From: Podocnemis expansa
Taxonomy: Eukaryota > Chordata > Testudines > Podocnemididae
Assembly (NCBI GenBank): GCA_007922195.1
Contig: ML682013.1
Coordinates: forward strand, 22,628,217-22,692,216
DNA length: 64,000 nucleotides
Direction: 5' to 3'
The notes under the pieces are model-generated. The model made no database searches and was not told the origin of the DNA. It was given only the letters and a program-made list of their open reading frames with translations. Shown one piece after another: positions 37,801 to 49,197 of this stretch. The stretch's first letter is position 1. Each line of letters begins with the position of its first letter. Position numbers and translations under genes: made by a program.

Positions 37801-38218
37801 GAAGATTCATGGTGATGGTATTTTAAATTTATATTAAAACAAATAAATGGAGTGAATTTTGGAACATAAACTAGATTTTTATTAAAACTAATAAAAGTAA
37901 AATATTTTGGAACACATACTGGATTTATATTAACTCCATTTATGGTGATAGCCTCACAAAGGAGAGAGTGAAGATAGAAGCCATATTACAGAAATAAGAA
38001 TACTTTCCCATCTGTTCACTCAAAACTATGAAATAGCAATTTTTATCTTTGTCCTAAGCTGCAACAAAGTGTTTTAGTCCGTAACCACCTGTATACAATA
38101 AAAAGTTTATTATAATGTACAAAGGCAGTATGAAAAGAGCAGTCAGTGTATCTTTGCCAAGGTTGTGGTTACAGATACCTTTTTTCTAAGAATGATAATC
38201 AGCCCCTGGCTCTTACGA
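37801..38218. other. No gene seen
   Basis: AT-rich unrecognised sequence. Confidence 0.5.
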
Positions 38219-38221
38219 TCA

Positions 38222-38517
38222 GACTATGTCTTCACTGATGGTGGCACTGCCAGCAGTTCAAGATTGATTCTACAGATTTGACTAAGCTGCCATTAAGACT
38301 CACTCAAGCAAACCTGGAAGCTGACTGTCTTAATCCATCCCAGAAAGTAGTGTGGCACTGTGTTGCTTGGAGGATGTTTCCTATGGGCGCAGTGCAGTGG
38401 AGACACCATAGTAGGTAGATATTAGGAATCTGATGGGAAATAACGCAAGTTACTGTACACAGCTTATGTATCTCCAGTCAACAGCCACCGAAATCCACAG
38501 CAACTGTAGACCTGATC
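38222..38517. mobile_element. Degraded MITE (3 bp TSD TCA)
   Basis: Ends GACTATGTCTTCAC and CTGTAGACCTGATC, flanked by TCA at 38219-38221 and 38518-38520. The interior has GGTGGCACTGCCAGC and other mixed-composition words, different from the TTCGAA-type copies, so it is another subgroup with the same ends. Confidence 0.7.
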
Positions 38518-38520
38518 TCA

Positions 38521-40610
38521 ATGTGGATAATCTCAGTGTGATCTGATGAGAAGACTCTTATTAATTCCACGTCGCTTGTATAGGGAAGATAAGGTTTCTT
38601 TCACTGATTCATATAACACTGAGTTAGATTTTTTGTTGTTGTTAAATAAAATTGTAGGAATTTGATAACTTTCTAGGGATTTGGTAACTAGGATTTCTAT
38701 TTGAATTTAGACAGTCTTAAACATTAATATTCTTATCATTTGTATTATACCACTTTTTATTGTAGTTATCCAAAATGCAGTGACTTTGGATAATACTGGC
38801 AGCTCAGGCTGAACAAGCCAAGAAATAAGTACGATTGTTTTCAAAAATGCCCTGGATTTTCTGACAAAGAGGTATGAAATGGTTTGCTACAAAAAATAAA
38901 AAAATATATATTAATGGAAATTCCTTATTAACTATGAACTGTAAAGTGAAATTGGTTAGTTCCCTGCATCATGCCAATTACTATGTTGCTATTTTTTTTT
39001 CTTTTGAAACATTGCATTCCGACTTTTGGAAAGTATACATGTTTGACAGGTGTGTTAAATGCTGTCAGAAAGACAGATTAGGGTTAAGGGCATCCTCAAC
39101 CTCCTGGTATTTTTATTAATATGATCTTAAGAAAAATATTCTACGTGGTGGCAATAACAGTGCCAAAGAAAGAAACACTTATGCTATTTACAATTTTATT
39201 AGAAGATAGGTACAAGTGATTTTCATCTTTTTTATCCAAATTTAACATTTTTGCTTTCTGTCTTTGTGTTCTGTCTTTTTGATAGAATGGTCAAGTTCTT
39301 CTATTCAGTTTCTTTGCCCAAAAATTTGCATTGTAGAAATTGAAAAACTAAAACAAGTATTATTAAAAGAAATGACAGTGGACCATTGAAGAAGAATATA
39401 TACTGAAAACCCAAGTCTACCTGGATGTCAAAGGCCCTTCAAGCATGTAGACTCTCTCGGGATAAAGGACTGTTAATCCTTATTTTGAGGCCCGCACTCC
39501 CACCACAGCAGCAGATAAGCCGTGAAAGTTACTATTAGAGTATGTACATAATGGGCAGAGTAGGGATGAATTTTCTTTCTTTCTTTCTTTCGTTTGCTAA
39601 AAATTGGCCTTTTAAAAACACAGGTTCATCCCTCTCATCTGTTAGTAGCCCATCTACCTAGATCATTCTCAGGCAGCTTGTTTCAAGTGGAAATAACAAT
39701 CATAACCTTCAATTCCAAATGTTATTGGTTCAGCTGTATTTATCACAGTCATGCTCAAAATGCAGTGCTATAAACCAGTCTTGCTTGTCTTACACACCTT
39801 GTTCTCAGGAAAAACTCCCACTAGCTTTAAAGAGAAGTCTGCCTGAGTAAAGAGCCCAAGATGGGTTTTTAATCATGTCTCTTGGACCCAGATAGGGAAA
39901 TTAATAAATAAAAGTACAATAAATAACATGGTCTCATTTGTCTCATTTAGGCATGTTCTCTGTTTGAGCCCTGTCATGCATTTAAATATTACAACTTAAT
40001 ATTTTTATGACTCATTTAAATAATTAAAGAAGGCTCCAACCTTCTCCAAGGTCAACAGAAAATGAAACTATAGCCTGAGTAAATAGATTAAGCGGTTTTT
40101 AGCAAGTTAGCTATGTTTTTTTGTAAATTTGGGCCTGCAACTGATCAAACTTTTGATGGTAAGACTAGATAAAGAACAATATTTTCTCTCAGGAAAGCTC
40201 TATTGATGTTCTTAATTATGACTAGAATCAAAATACCCATTGCTACAATCACAGAACTGGTCAAATGCCCCTGCTGCACACTCATCAGGGTCCTCTGTGT
40301 GGACCTAAATACTGGATCTCTCATGCTCTAAGCCCATTGAGTTTCAGCAATGCCCAGCTGCTGTCTCTAGCACTGGCATGCTAAGGTGCAGACTTCCTGT
40401 TTTCTATCAGTTTTCAGAAGTGCTACCCTATGATCCAACTGCCCGAAGCCCTAAGTCTACCGAGCACTGTCTCTTAAGGAACTCTTTCTCAGAGCATCAC
40501 CTTCATGAGTACTCCAGCTAATGGTTTATCTCTTTGGGGACAGAGAACAGTTAGAACAAAGAACTGAAGGGTCTGCAAGTTAACTGCTTAAACTCACACA
40601 TGCTTTATCC
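38521..40610. other. No gene seen
   Basis: Unrecognised AT-rich sequence with a (TTTC)n run at 39571-39590. Confidence 0.5.
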
Positions 40611-40685
40611 TTAGAGAATAGAATAGAATAGAATAGAATAGAATCGAATAATAGGGTTGGAGCTGAAGACTTCCTGATCCAAGCA
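40611..40685. repeat. (GAATA)n run beside a CR1-like 3' end
   Basis: Five to six GAATA units (40611-40645) lead into AATAATAGGGTTGGAG, which resembles the CR1 3' end AATCATAGGGTTGGA. The microsatellite may have grown from the short CR1 terminal repeat. Confidence 0.5.
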
Positions 40686-41984
40686 AAAACAATTAACCTT
40701 CAGCAAAATCCCTCTCTCCAGTATCCCCACCTCTCTGAGAGCCCTTCAGATTTTGTCAGTACTTTCAGAGTCCCAAGACTCTTCTCTCATCCTCCTCAGC
40801 CTTCAGATTGTCTCTTCCTTCAACAATCTTTTGTTAGTTTGTTCAACAGTCAACAGGATTCCCAATAATCACGAGCACGTGTCTTTCTTCCAGTACCTTA
40901 GAATCACAGACTTATGAAATCATAGGGTTGGACGGGACCTCATGAAGGCATCTAGTGCAACCCACTGCTAAAAGCAGGACCATGCCCACTAAATCATCCC
41001 AACCATGGTTTTTTCCAACTGGGCCTTAAATGTTTCCAGAGATGAAGATTCCACCACCTCCCTAAGTGACCTACTCCACTGCTTCACCACCCTCCTAGAG
41101 AGAAAGTTTTCCCTAACATCTAATCTTGACCATCCCAGCTGCAGTTTGAAACCATTGCTCCTTGTTCTGTCCTCTGTTACTACTGAGAGTAGCCTAGCTC
41201 CCTCCTCTTTGGAGCACCCCTTCAAATAGCTGAAGACTGTTATCAAATCCCCCCTCAGTCTTGTCTTCTACAGATTAAATAAGTTCCTTCAATCTCTCCT
41301 CATAAGTCATGTCTCCCTAGTCCCTAATCATTTCTGTTGCCCTCCTTTGGACTCTTTGTCATTTGTCCACATTCTTTCTGCTGTCCAGAGCCCAGAACTG
41401 GACACAGTATTCCAAATCTGGCCTCACCAGTGCTGAATAGTAGGGAATAATCACTTCCCTTGATCTGCTGGCAACATTCCCACTGATGCAGCCCAATATG
41501 CCATTGGTCCTTTCGGCAACAAGAGCACACAGTTGACTCATATCCAACTTCCCATCCACCATAACCCCTAGGTCCTTTTCTGTAGAGCTGCTGCTCAGCC
41601 AATTTGTTGCCATCCTGTAGCAGTAAATGGGATTATTCCATCCTAACTGCAGGACTTTGCACTTATCCTTATTGAACCTCTTGCAAGTTCATTTGGCCTG
41701 TGGCTTCAATTTGTCTAGGTCTCCCTGCATCTTATCCTTGACCTCTAGCGTGTCTACCATTCCCCCCAGCTTGCTGTAATCCATGAATTTATTGAGACTG
41801 AAATCTACCCCATCATCCAGGTCATTAATGAAGATGTTGAACAGAACCGGCCCCAGAACTGACCCTTGGGGAGTGCCACTATTTACTGGTTGCCAGCTAG
41901 ACATTGAGCCATTGATCCTACCCGCTGAGCCAGATGATCTAGCCAGTTTTGTATCCACCTTAAGATCTATTCATCCAAATCATA

Positions 41985-42496
41985 GGGTATGGCCACTCAA
42001 AGTGTTTAAAATGAAATAACACTGTTTATTTCAATTTTAAAAATGGTAGGTCCACACAATGTTACTTTATTTCAAAATGAGGAGCTCCCTCATTTCAATA
42101 TAAGGATAGTCATATTGATATAATAAAACCTAGTATTAAAGCAATATGACAGTTAAATCAAAATTGTTATTTCAAAATAACACAGTGCAGACATGTTATT
42201 TCGATTTAACTGTTAAATCGATTTAACACTTTGTGCCCTTCTTCTTCCCAGGTGCTTTCCTTTTCTATATGAGTGGGGGCATGGTCTTTCTAGGGAGCCA
42301 TGTTGCCACATCTCCTATGGTGCTCCTCTCATAAATCGAAATAGCAAGTCCTGTCCATGCACGTGCTATTTTGATTTGAGTTTCTAGTGATGACCTGTTA
42401 AATCAATTTAACTTAAATTAATTTAATGATTTTATATCGATTTTATTAATTTGATATAAGTTAAATCGATTTAACTGTGTAAGTGTGGACATAGCC
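41985..42496. mobile_element. MITE built on AATCGATTT words inside CR1 copy B (3 bp TSD ATA)
   Basis: Ends GGGTATGGCCACTC and GTGTGGACATAGCC, flanked by ATA at 41982-41984 and 42497-42499. CR1 copy A has a single CCATACATC at this site (about 13866), which proves the insertion and the 3 bp duplication. The arms repeat TTAAATCGATTTAA-type words. The core (about 42230-42390) matches the 15.4 kb copy. Internal terminal-like motif AGTGCAGACAT at 42184-42194. Confidence 0.93.
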
Positions 42497-42735
42497 ATAA
42501 TTCCTTAACTTGTTGACAAGAATTCTGGGGGAAACTTTGCCGAAGTCAAGATATATCACATTGATGGCTATGCTTGCATCCACAAATCTTGTCATTTCGT
42601 CATAGAAGACAATCAGGTTGGTCAGGCTCGATTTGCCCATGGTGAATCCATGCTGACTGTTCCTGATTACACCATTTTTCCTCCAGGTGTTTCTGAATGG
42701 ATTCTTTGAGGACCTGCTCCATGACTTTTCCAAGG

Positions 42736-43577
42736 TGTAGTGGTTCAGGTACCCCCACTGAAGTATGGAAGGGGTAACAGGGCCTGGGAGCCAGGAGGCA
42801 ATGGGATGATTGGCCTGCTGAGCCAGTCAGAGGGCAGGAGCCCTGTATAAGTAGGAGCAGCAGGGCTGGCTGGGGCAGTTGACCTGGGTGGCCCAAGGGA
42901 GAAGGTTCTTCCTCTGGCTTGCTGGCTGGGGAAGCCAGCACCCTGGAGAGCTAACAGTAAGCTGACCAGCACTGGGGAAGCTGAAGCCAGGAGTGGCAAA
43001 GGCTCAGAGCAGCAGTCCAGAGGAGAGGAGGCCTAGAGAAAGGGGGCTGGGATTCTGGAGCAGCAGGCCAGAGCCGGAAGGCAGCAGGGGCTGGGCCAGT
43101 GGTCCAGGGGTGAGGAGCCAGGAACAGATAGCAGCTGTCTCCAGTAGTGAGAGATTGTGGGTGACTGGATCTATGGCGAAGTGGCCCAGGGTGTTTACAC
43201 AGACTGTCTCCAGTGGCGAGGGATTGTGGGCGAGGGGGGCTGTGAAGTGGCCCATGGTGTTGACACAGACTGAGGAGTGACTGGAGTGAGGGAAGGACTC
43301 AGTGGAGGCATGTAGGGACCCTGCACTGGGACCTTAAGAAGTGAGCAGGCAAAGGTCCCTCCCTGTTCCCTCAGCATGCCGGGAGTGGCACAGGCTTGTT
43401 GGCCATTGACTGTTGTAGTGGTCAGAACCATGGTGAGCCATTGCCATTGACTGTTTAGTGGACAGATCCCCAAAAGGGGCAGAGTATTGGCCATAGCCTG
43501 ACGGGGGCAATTTGAGACTAATTCTTCAGTACCACCAGTAGGATGTGCCCTCCAGGTAGGTTACAATTGCCTAGACA
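42736..43577. mobile_element. LTR-like insertion in CR1 copy B
   Basis: CR1 sequence stops at CATGACTTTTCCAAGG (42735) and resumes at about 43578 (AAGTGAGGCTGATTG); copy A is continuous here. The insertion starts TGTAG and ends near TAGACA, is GC-richer, and has a TATA-like CTGTATAAGTAGG near 42843. An internal segment is duplicated at a spacing of about 69 bp (CTGTCTCCAGTRGYGAG at 43134 and 43203; AGTGGCCCA...TGTT.ACACAGACTG). The TG...CA ends suggest a solo LTR, but the flanks do not give a clean duplication, so the class is not certain. Confidence 0.55.
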
Positions 43578-44757
43578 GGGGTTGAAGTGAGGCTGATTGC
43601 TCTGTAGTTCCCCAGGTCCTCCTTTTTCCCTTTCTTGAAGATAGGTACTATATTTGCCTTCTTTCAATCATCCAGGACCTTCCCCTTCACCATGAGTTTT
43701 CAAAGATAATGGCTAGTGACTCTTCAATCACATTACCCAACTCACTCAGCACCCTCGGATGCAGTTCATGAAGCCCCATAGACTTCCAACTTCTCTAAGT
43801 AGTCACTAACCTGACCTTCCATCACCAAGGGTTGCTTTCCTTCTCTCCATTCTGTGTTACACAGTCTAGTAGTCTGGGAGATAACTCTTCCTCTGAAGAC
43901 TGAAGTAAAAAAACATTGAGTACTTCAGCCTTTTCAGCATCATCTTCCAGTAAGGGATCTACACCATCCCTGATCCTCTTCTTGTTACTGACATACTTCT
44001 GGTCCCCTTCCTGTTATCCTTCACATCCCTTGCTAGATGCAACTCCAACTGCTCTTTGGCCTTTCTGATTTTATCCCTGGAGGCCCAAGTTATAGTATTA
44101 TATGCCTCCCTAATCATCAGTCCAAGCTTCCACTTCTTGTAAGCTTCCATTTTGTGTTTCAGCTCACCATAGAGTTCTCTTCTAAGCCACACTGTGCACC
44201 TTCCAGATTTGCTGTTCTTTCTGAACAGCGAAATGGTATCTTCCTGTGCCCTTAGCAGGGTTTCTTTAAAACACAGCCAGCTCTCTTGGATGCCTTTCCC
44301 TTCCCAAGGGATCTTAGATTAACCTCCCAAGTGATCTTGCCATCAATTCCTGAGAGAGCAAAAATCTGTTTTTCTGAAGTCCAAGGTCTGTGCTCTGCTT
44401 CTTTATTTTCTTCCTTTGATCAAGATCCTGAACTCTACCATCCCATGGTCACTCATGATCTGTGGTCACTGCTGCCCAGGTTGCCATTCGCTTCTACTTC
44501 CCTGATCGATTCCTCTCTGTCTGTGAGCAGCAGGTCAAGAGGTGCAAGACCCCTTGTTGGTTCCTCCAGCATTTGTACCAGGAAATTGTCTTCAACACTC
44601 TCCAAAAATTTCCTGGATTGTCTGTGCACTGCTGTACTGCCCTCCCAGCAAATTTCAGGGTAATTGAAGTCCCCCATGAGAACCAGGGCCCATGATCTGG
44701 AAACTTCTGTTAGTTGTTCATAAATTACCTCATCCACCTCCCCTTTCTGGTCTGACA

Positions 44758-45214
44758 GGCTATGTTTACAGTTAGAAGCATAGTTCAAATTAATTTAATT
44801 CAAACTAAATAATTTGAACTAATAATGATTAGTCTGAATTAAGTTAATTCAAACTAACATGGCCCCGCTAAGAAAATCAATTCAAACTAGAAAGTCCATG
44901 GACAGGACTTGCTAGCTTGAATTAGGAGAAGGACACCATGGAAGGTATGGCAAGATGGTCCCCAAGAAAGGCCATACCCTCACCCAATATATAGAAAGAG
45001 GAGGGCACCCTGGGAGGAAGAAGGTCAAAAAGTGTTAATTTGAACTAATAGTTAGTTTGAATTAACATGGCTACACAAATTCAAAGTAAACTTTTATTAA
45101 TTCAGATTAAGGAATTCCTTAGTTCAAATTAATGAAAACCAGTGTAGCCACGCCTTAATTCCATTCAAATTAATACTCATTAATTCAAATTAACTTGTAA
45201 GTGTAGACATACCC
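44758..45214. mobile_element. MITE inside the CR1 copy B endonuclease (3 bp TSD ACA/ATA)
   Basis: Ends GGCTATGTTTACAG and GTGTAGACATACCC, flanked by ACA (44755-44757) and ATA (45215-45217), one mismatch. It splits the endonuclease region. The core (about 44860-45030: CAAGATGGTCCCC, AGGACTTGCTAG) is the same as in the 15.4 kb copy but inverted. The arms use TTAATTCAAATTAA-type words, and GGAATTCC sits at the centre of one hairpin near 45113. Confidence 0.88.
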
Positions 45215-45622
45215 ATAGTCTATAGCAGACTCCCACTTCAACATTACCCTTGTTGGACTCTCCTCTCAACTTAGCCCAGAGATTTTCAATAGGCTTGTCT
45301 CCACTTTTATAGTGGAGCTCCGAGCAGTCATAAAGCTCTTTTACACATAGAGTTACCCCTCACCTCTTCTTCCCTGCTTGTCCTTCCTGAACAGTTTATA
45401 CCCATCCATGGCAGTGCTCCAGTCATGCAAGCTATCCCAGCTCATCTCTGTTATTCCAATTACATCATAGTTCCTTCTCTGTGCCAGTACAGCCAATTTT
45501 TCCTGCTTGTTTCCCAGACTCCTTGCATTTGTGTACTGGCACCTAAGATACCGGGTCAATTGCCCTACTTTTCACTGCTGATTGTCTCTTTTGCTGCATC
45601 TTCCTCCTTGCATTTTCTCCTG

Positions 45623-45663
45623 GGCTGTGTTCACACACACAGGGTTATTTCGAAACAAGTTGT
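45623..45663. mobile_element. Left end of a TTTCGAAAC-type MITE running into a gap
   Basis: GGCTGTGTTCACAC (45623-45636) is a variant of the MITE terminal motif and matches the right end of the 4.4 kb copy in reverse. It is followed by TTATTTCGAAACAAGTTGT, the hairpin word of that same subgroup, then N. Confidence 0.75.
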
Positions 45664-46063
45664 NNNNNNNNNNNNNNNNNNNNNNNNNNNNNNNNNNNNN
45701 NNNNNNNNNNNNNNNNNNNNNNNNNNNNNNNNNNNNNNNNNNNNNNNNNNNNNNNNNNNNNNNNNNNNNNNNNNNNNNNNNNNNNNNNNNNNNNNNNNNN
45801 NNNNNNNNNNNNNNNNNNNNNNNNNNNNNNNNNNNNNNNNNNNNNNNNNNNNNNNNNNNNNNNNNNNNNNNNNNNNNNNNNNNNNNNNNNNNNNNNNNNN
45901 NNNNNNNNNNNNNNNNNNNNNNNNNNNNNNNNNNNNNNNNNNNNNNNNNNNNNNNNNNNNNNNNNNNNNNNNNNNNNNNNNNNNNNNNNNNNNNNNNNNN
46001 NNNNNNNNNNNNNNNNNNNNNNNNNNNNNNNNNNNNNNNNNNNNNNNNNNNNNNNNNNNNNNN
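45664..46063. other. Assembly gap (400 N)
   Basis: Run of 400 N beginning inside a MITE of the same subgroup as the one holding the first gap. Frames crossing it are artefacts. Confidence 0.97.
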
Positions 46064-47052
46064 CCCCTCAGTTCTGACCTTGAATCCTTCTTAGTTTATT
46101 CTCCTTTTCTGCTGAGGTATTTCCATTGCTTGAACTCCACTCCCTGTAGACAATCTTGTGAGGAAATCTGTCATCTTTAGCTTACCCAATTTCTTAAGCT
46201 TATGCATTGTTCTACCAAGACAGAGCCATTCTGTATTAACTACTTTTTAATTTGTGCAGCAACTGTTTCCAGAAAAGAGTATGTGATATATCATGCGGTT
46301 CTTGTGAACAAATGGCTGGTTCAATATACATTGGAGGGTAAAATTATATAGAAAATTCACAGAATGAATAATTATTCATGAGTTGTACATTGATTGCCGA
46401 AACCATCACAATTATTCAACAACATCCTGTAGCCAAGAGGTAAATATATGAAAGGTGGCACTTCTTCATCAGCCTCTCAAAAAATTAGCTTTTATGTCAG
46501 CATACCTCTATTTATAAATGGTGAGCTGAGTAAATCCTCTGGCAGTGAATGGCTAATGCAATAATTCCTTTGGCTCTTTCCCTTCAGCTTTTTAAAATAC
46601 TTGAAATGTAAATATTACCAATAACACTGGTAAAAGCGTCATAAGACAAACCTATATTTTTGACCCTGCCAAACTGTATTATAAATAAACCAATTTTTTT
46701 TTTTATTTTTTATATCTGCTTACCTTTTTTCTCTAATAAAGCATAATAAGGTGACAAATTCTTTTAAGAGGGAACATACCAAGTGCACCTTGTGACTGAT
46801 TGGCTAACCCCAATTAAGTTTAAAAGAGGTCACCCGCACCTTGAGAGAAGTGAGATTTGGGGAATCACAGCCAGGGGACTGCAGGAATTATGAAGTTTCA
46901 TGGAAGAGGATGCCAGAAAGGAGACAAATTGTGAGGGGAAAAAGGGCATCAGGAAGAAGTTTCTTTCAGGGCTTGAGTGACATTGCCATGATGCTCCATA
47001 TACTTGCTATAATTCCACAGCAGGCAGGATTCAGGGCAGATATCAGTCTGTC
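46064..47052. other. No gene seen; possible CR1 5' remainder at the left edge
   Basis: The first 170 bases after the gap could be upstream CR1 sequence (minus strand), but I cannot match it securely. The rest is AT-rich and unrecognised. Confidence 0.35.
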
Positions 47053-47327
47053 TAAGGGTATATCTGCAGCTGAGTGAGGTGTGATTCCCAGCTCATGCAT
47101 GAGGATCAGTGCTAGTGCCTAAAAACAGAAGGGTCTGGATCAGCATATGCAGTTGCTCAGGTTAGCTACACCAAGTAAAATCCTGTCTGAACCACTTGGT
47201 ATGTTGCTGAGTAGCTAGTCTGAGCCTCCACTCATGTTGCTGCAGACACACTGCTATTTTTAGGCGTTAGCTTAAGCAGATCAGGCTCAGGTACATCTAT
47301 ATGAGTTGAGAATCCTGCTTCCCCACT
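47053..47327. mobile_element. Degenerate palindromic MITE, CTAGC-rich subgroup
   Basis: Starts near GGGTATATCTGCAG. Internal landmarks TGATTCCCAGCTCATG, CTGCTATTTTTAGGCG and GTTAGCTTAAGCAG parallel those at 6558-6836 in inverted order. The right terminal motif has been lost. Confidence 0.55.
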
Positions 47328-48763
47328 CAAAAGCAAATGCATTTTAAGACATTTGCACAGCCCCCATTACCACAATATAAGTGACATAATTTGAGGGGTT
47401 TCGATCCCTTAATCTGAAATAGAACCAAAGATAATATGTGTATTTTGAAGAGAAGTAGATTTGATGTTTGGGAAGATTAGCCTATAACAATGCCTCAAGG
47501 TTTTTAAAAGGGGTAAGCTTAGAAAAACCTGAGGAAGTTGGTCAAAAAAATTCTAAAATAAAAAAGAAATTAAGTAAATAAAAATCCTAAAATTCATGAT
47601 GGAAATAATTCTCATAACACTGGCACTGAAAACAGACACAGCCCTAAAACTTAAATGAATTTGGAAGTCAAGAGACACCAAATATGTTAAATAGTATAGT
47701 CCATGGATTAATCTGCCGATATTCTTAAGAAAATAAAAGTCAAAATTTAGTGAAGCCACTAGGAAGGTGCATAAGCTATGTCAGGTAAAATAATAGGGAA
47801 GTAGGCTTCTGAAGGAGATATTCCACCCCTCTTACAATTCACCCCCAGAATGCCACTTATCCCATGTCATTGAGAGGGGGGAATTGATAGTCCCCATAGA
47901 AATGGAGGGAGACATTTGCCAACGGGCAATAAGTGGCTCTCCCTCCAAGAGTCTCCAGTGTGCTTGGGTGCTGACTAGCTAGCATTTCCTAGTTCCTAAG
48001 ATTTAGCCCAGCATATTAGACATATGGAGCCCCTTTTGGCTTAAGCAGCCCCACCCTCTTGCCTAAATTAGAAATGCAAATCCAGACAGATGTTACAGGT
48101 CTAGCCCATTGCCCATTTAAGGGGGGGTCAGGAGGGAACCATGGGCCAAATGGCAGAAGACCAGGGAGTTTTTCATTCTTGACAGCATTGTCAAACTACA
48201 GTGGATTAAATAGGAAGGCACCGAACTGAAGTACTGGGTTGGAGATACTTATTTGTTGCAACTTGCCTCAGGTTTCTGCTGCAGTTAAGAGTGGAAAAAA
48301 CAAGCCCCCCCCAGGTAAAAACCCTGGGATTTTGGTGATGGGGCCTTGGTTTCAAGAAATATGGAGTGGTCTTTTGACCCCTGTGTGCTGTGCCCGCACC
48401 TTGCTGCATCCTCTGCCCCCTCCTTAGGGAAGGGTATGGAGACTCAGATCTGAGAACTTGGAGGTAGGCTGGCTTAGGAGATCCTGACCTGTATAAGTTA
48501 TGTGGTAAGGAAGACTGTAAACCTGGCACCAGGTATGAGTTATACAGTAAGTAGCCCAGTAAGCCCGGCACTGAAACCAGTTAGATTCCCAGTAAAAGAG
48601 GATATGGATGATGGGCAGGTAGCACCCCCCGTTTGTATTAAAGGTTGACAGGTTGTGGCCTGCCACTTAATTCCATGTATGTGTCTGTTCTCATTTTGCT
48701 GCTATATTCACATCAATCCACTTCCACTACAGTCATTAGGGAATAGAATTCCACAGAATTTAC
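47328..48763. other. No gene seen; possible LTR relic at about 47820-48720
   Basis: The stretch 47820-48720 has mixed composition and ends with GTATTAAAGG and a GT-rich run, reminiscent of an LTR 3' part, but no ends or duplications could be fixed. The remainder is unrecognised. Confidence 0.3.
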
Positions 48764-48766
48764 TTG

Positions 48767-49194
48767 GGATATGTCTACACTTAGAGCTGAATTTGAATTG
48801 ATTGTCATCAATTCAAATATTATTAAGTGCATGGACACACTCGCTTTCATCAATTCAAACTGAGGAACTCCTCAGTTTGAACTGATGAAAGCTGACTTCT
48901 AATTTGTCAAACCTTGTTTGACTTCAAAGTCATGGTCAATTCGAACTGAGTAATTCGAATTGACGCAGTGTGGCCATGTCAATTTGAATTACTCGGTTCA
49001 AATTGACCATCTTGCCACACTTCCCATAGTGCCCCCCACTCCAATTCAAATTGGCAAGTCCAGTCCATGGACATGCCAATTCACATAGGATTTTCTAGTA
49101 TGGCCATGTCAATTCGAATTGACTGAATTTGAATGAACAAATTATTAGGTTGAATTGACTAATTCAAATTGAAACTCTAAGTGTAGACATAGGT
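48767..49194. mobile_element. MITE built on AATTCGAATTGA words (3 bp TSD TTG)
   Basis: Ends GGATATGTCTACACTTAGAG and CTCTAAGTGTAGACATAGGT, flanked by TTG at 48764-48766 and 49195-49197. The terminal inverted repeat extends to about 30 bp with few mismatches, the best preserved here. A near-perfect hairpin lies at 48844-48890 around a CTCCTCAG centre. The core at about 49005-49075 (TTGCCACACTTCCC, GGCAAGTCCAG) matches the 15.4 kb copy. Confidence 0.92.
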
Positions 49195-49197
49195 TTG

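Larger units (their letters stand above)
40905..45622 (-). mobile_element. CR1 LINE copy B, nearly full ORF2, multiply interrupted
   Basis: ORF2 of CR1 encodes an APE-type endonuclease and a reverse transcriptase for target-primed retrotransposition. Reading the minus strand: endonuclease start (YTNARSLGNKQEKL, GITEMSWDS, about 45559-45353), endonuclease C-terminal part with GDFN, LDLLLT and SSDH motifs (about 44690-44453), linker (44192-43959), RT fingers (43680-43600), RT NVIYLDF block (42600-42540), the NDLDDG ... FMDYSKLGG block (41830-41760), and the C-terminus and 3' end with AATCATAGGGTTGG at 40917. The catalytic FADD is FMDY, and stops and shifts abound, so it is inactive. Removing the three insertions leaves about 2.9 kb, close to a whole ORF2. 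The 5' side ends at another MITE and a gap. Confidence 0.92.

Noticed and set aside
44453..44788. A 111-codon frame with endonuclease motifs, considered as a host nuclease gene
   Set aside because: The GDFN, LDLLLT and SSDH motifs, together with the flanking RT fragments on the same strand, identify it as the CR1 endonuclease.
45425..46180. A 251-codon plus-strand frame
   Set aside because: More than half of it is N (the 400 bp gap), and the rest is antisense CR1.
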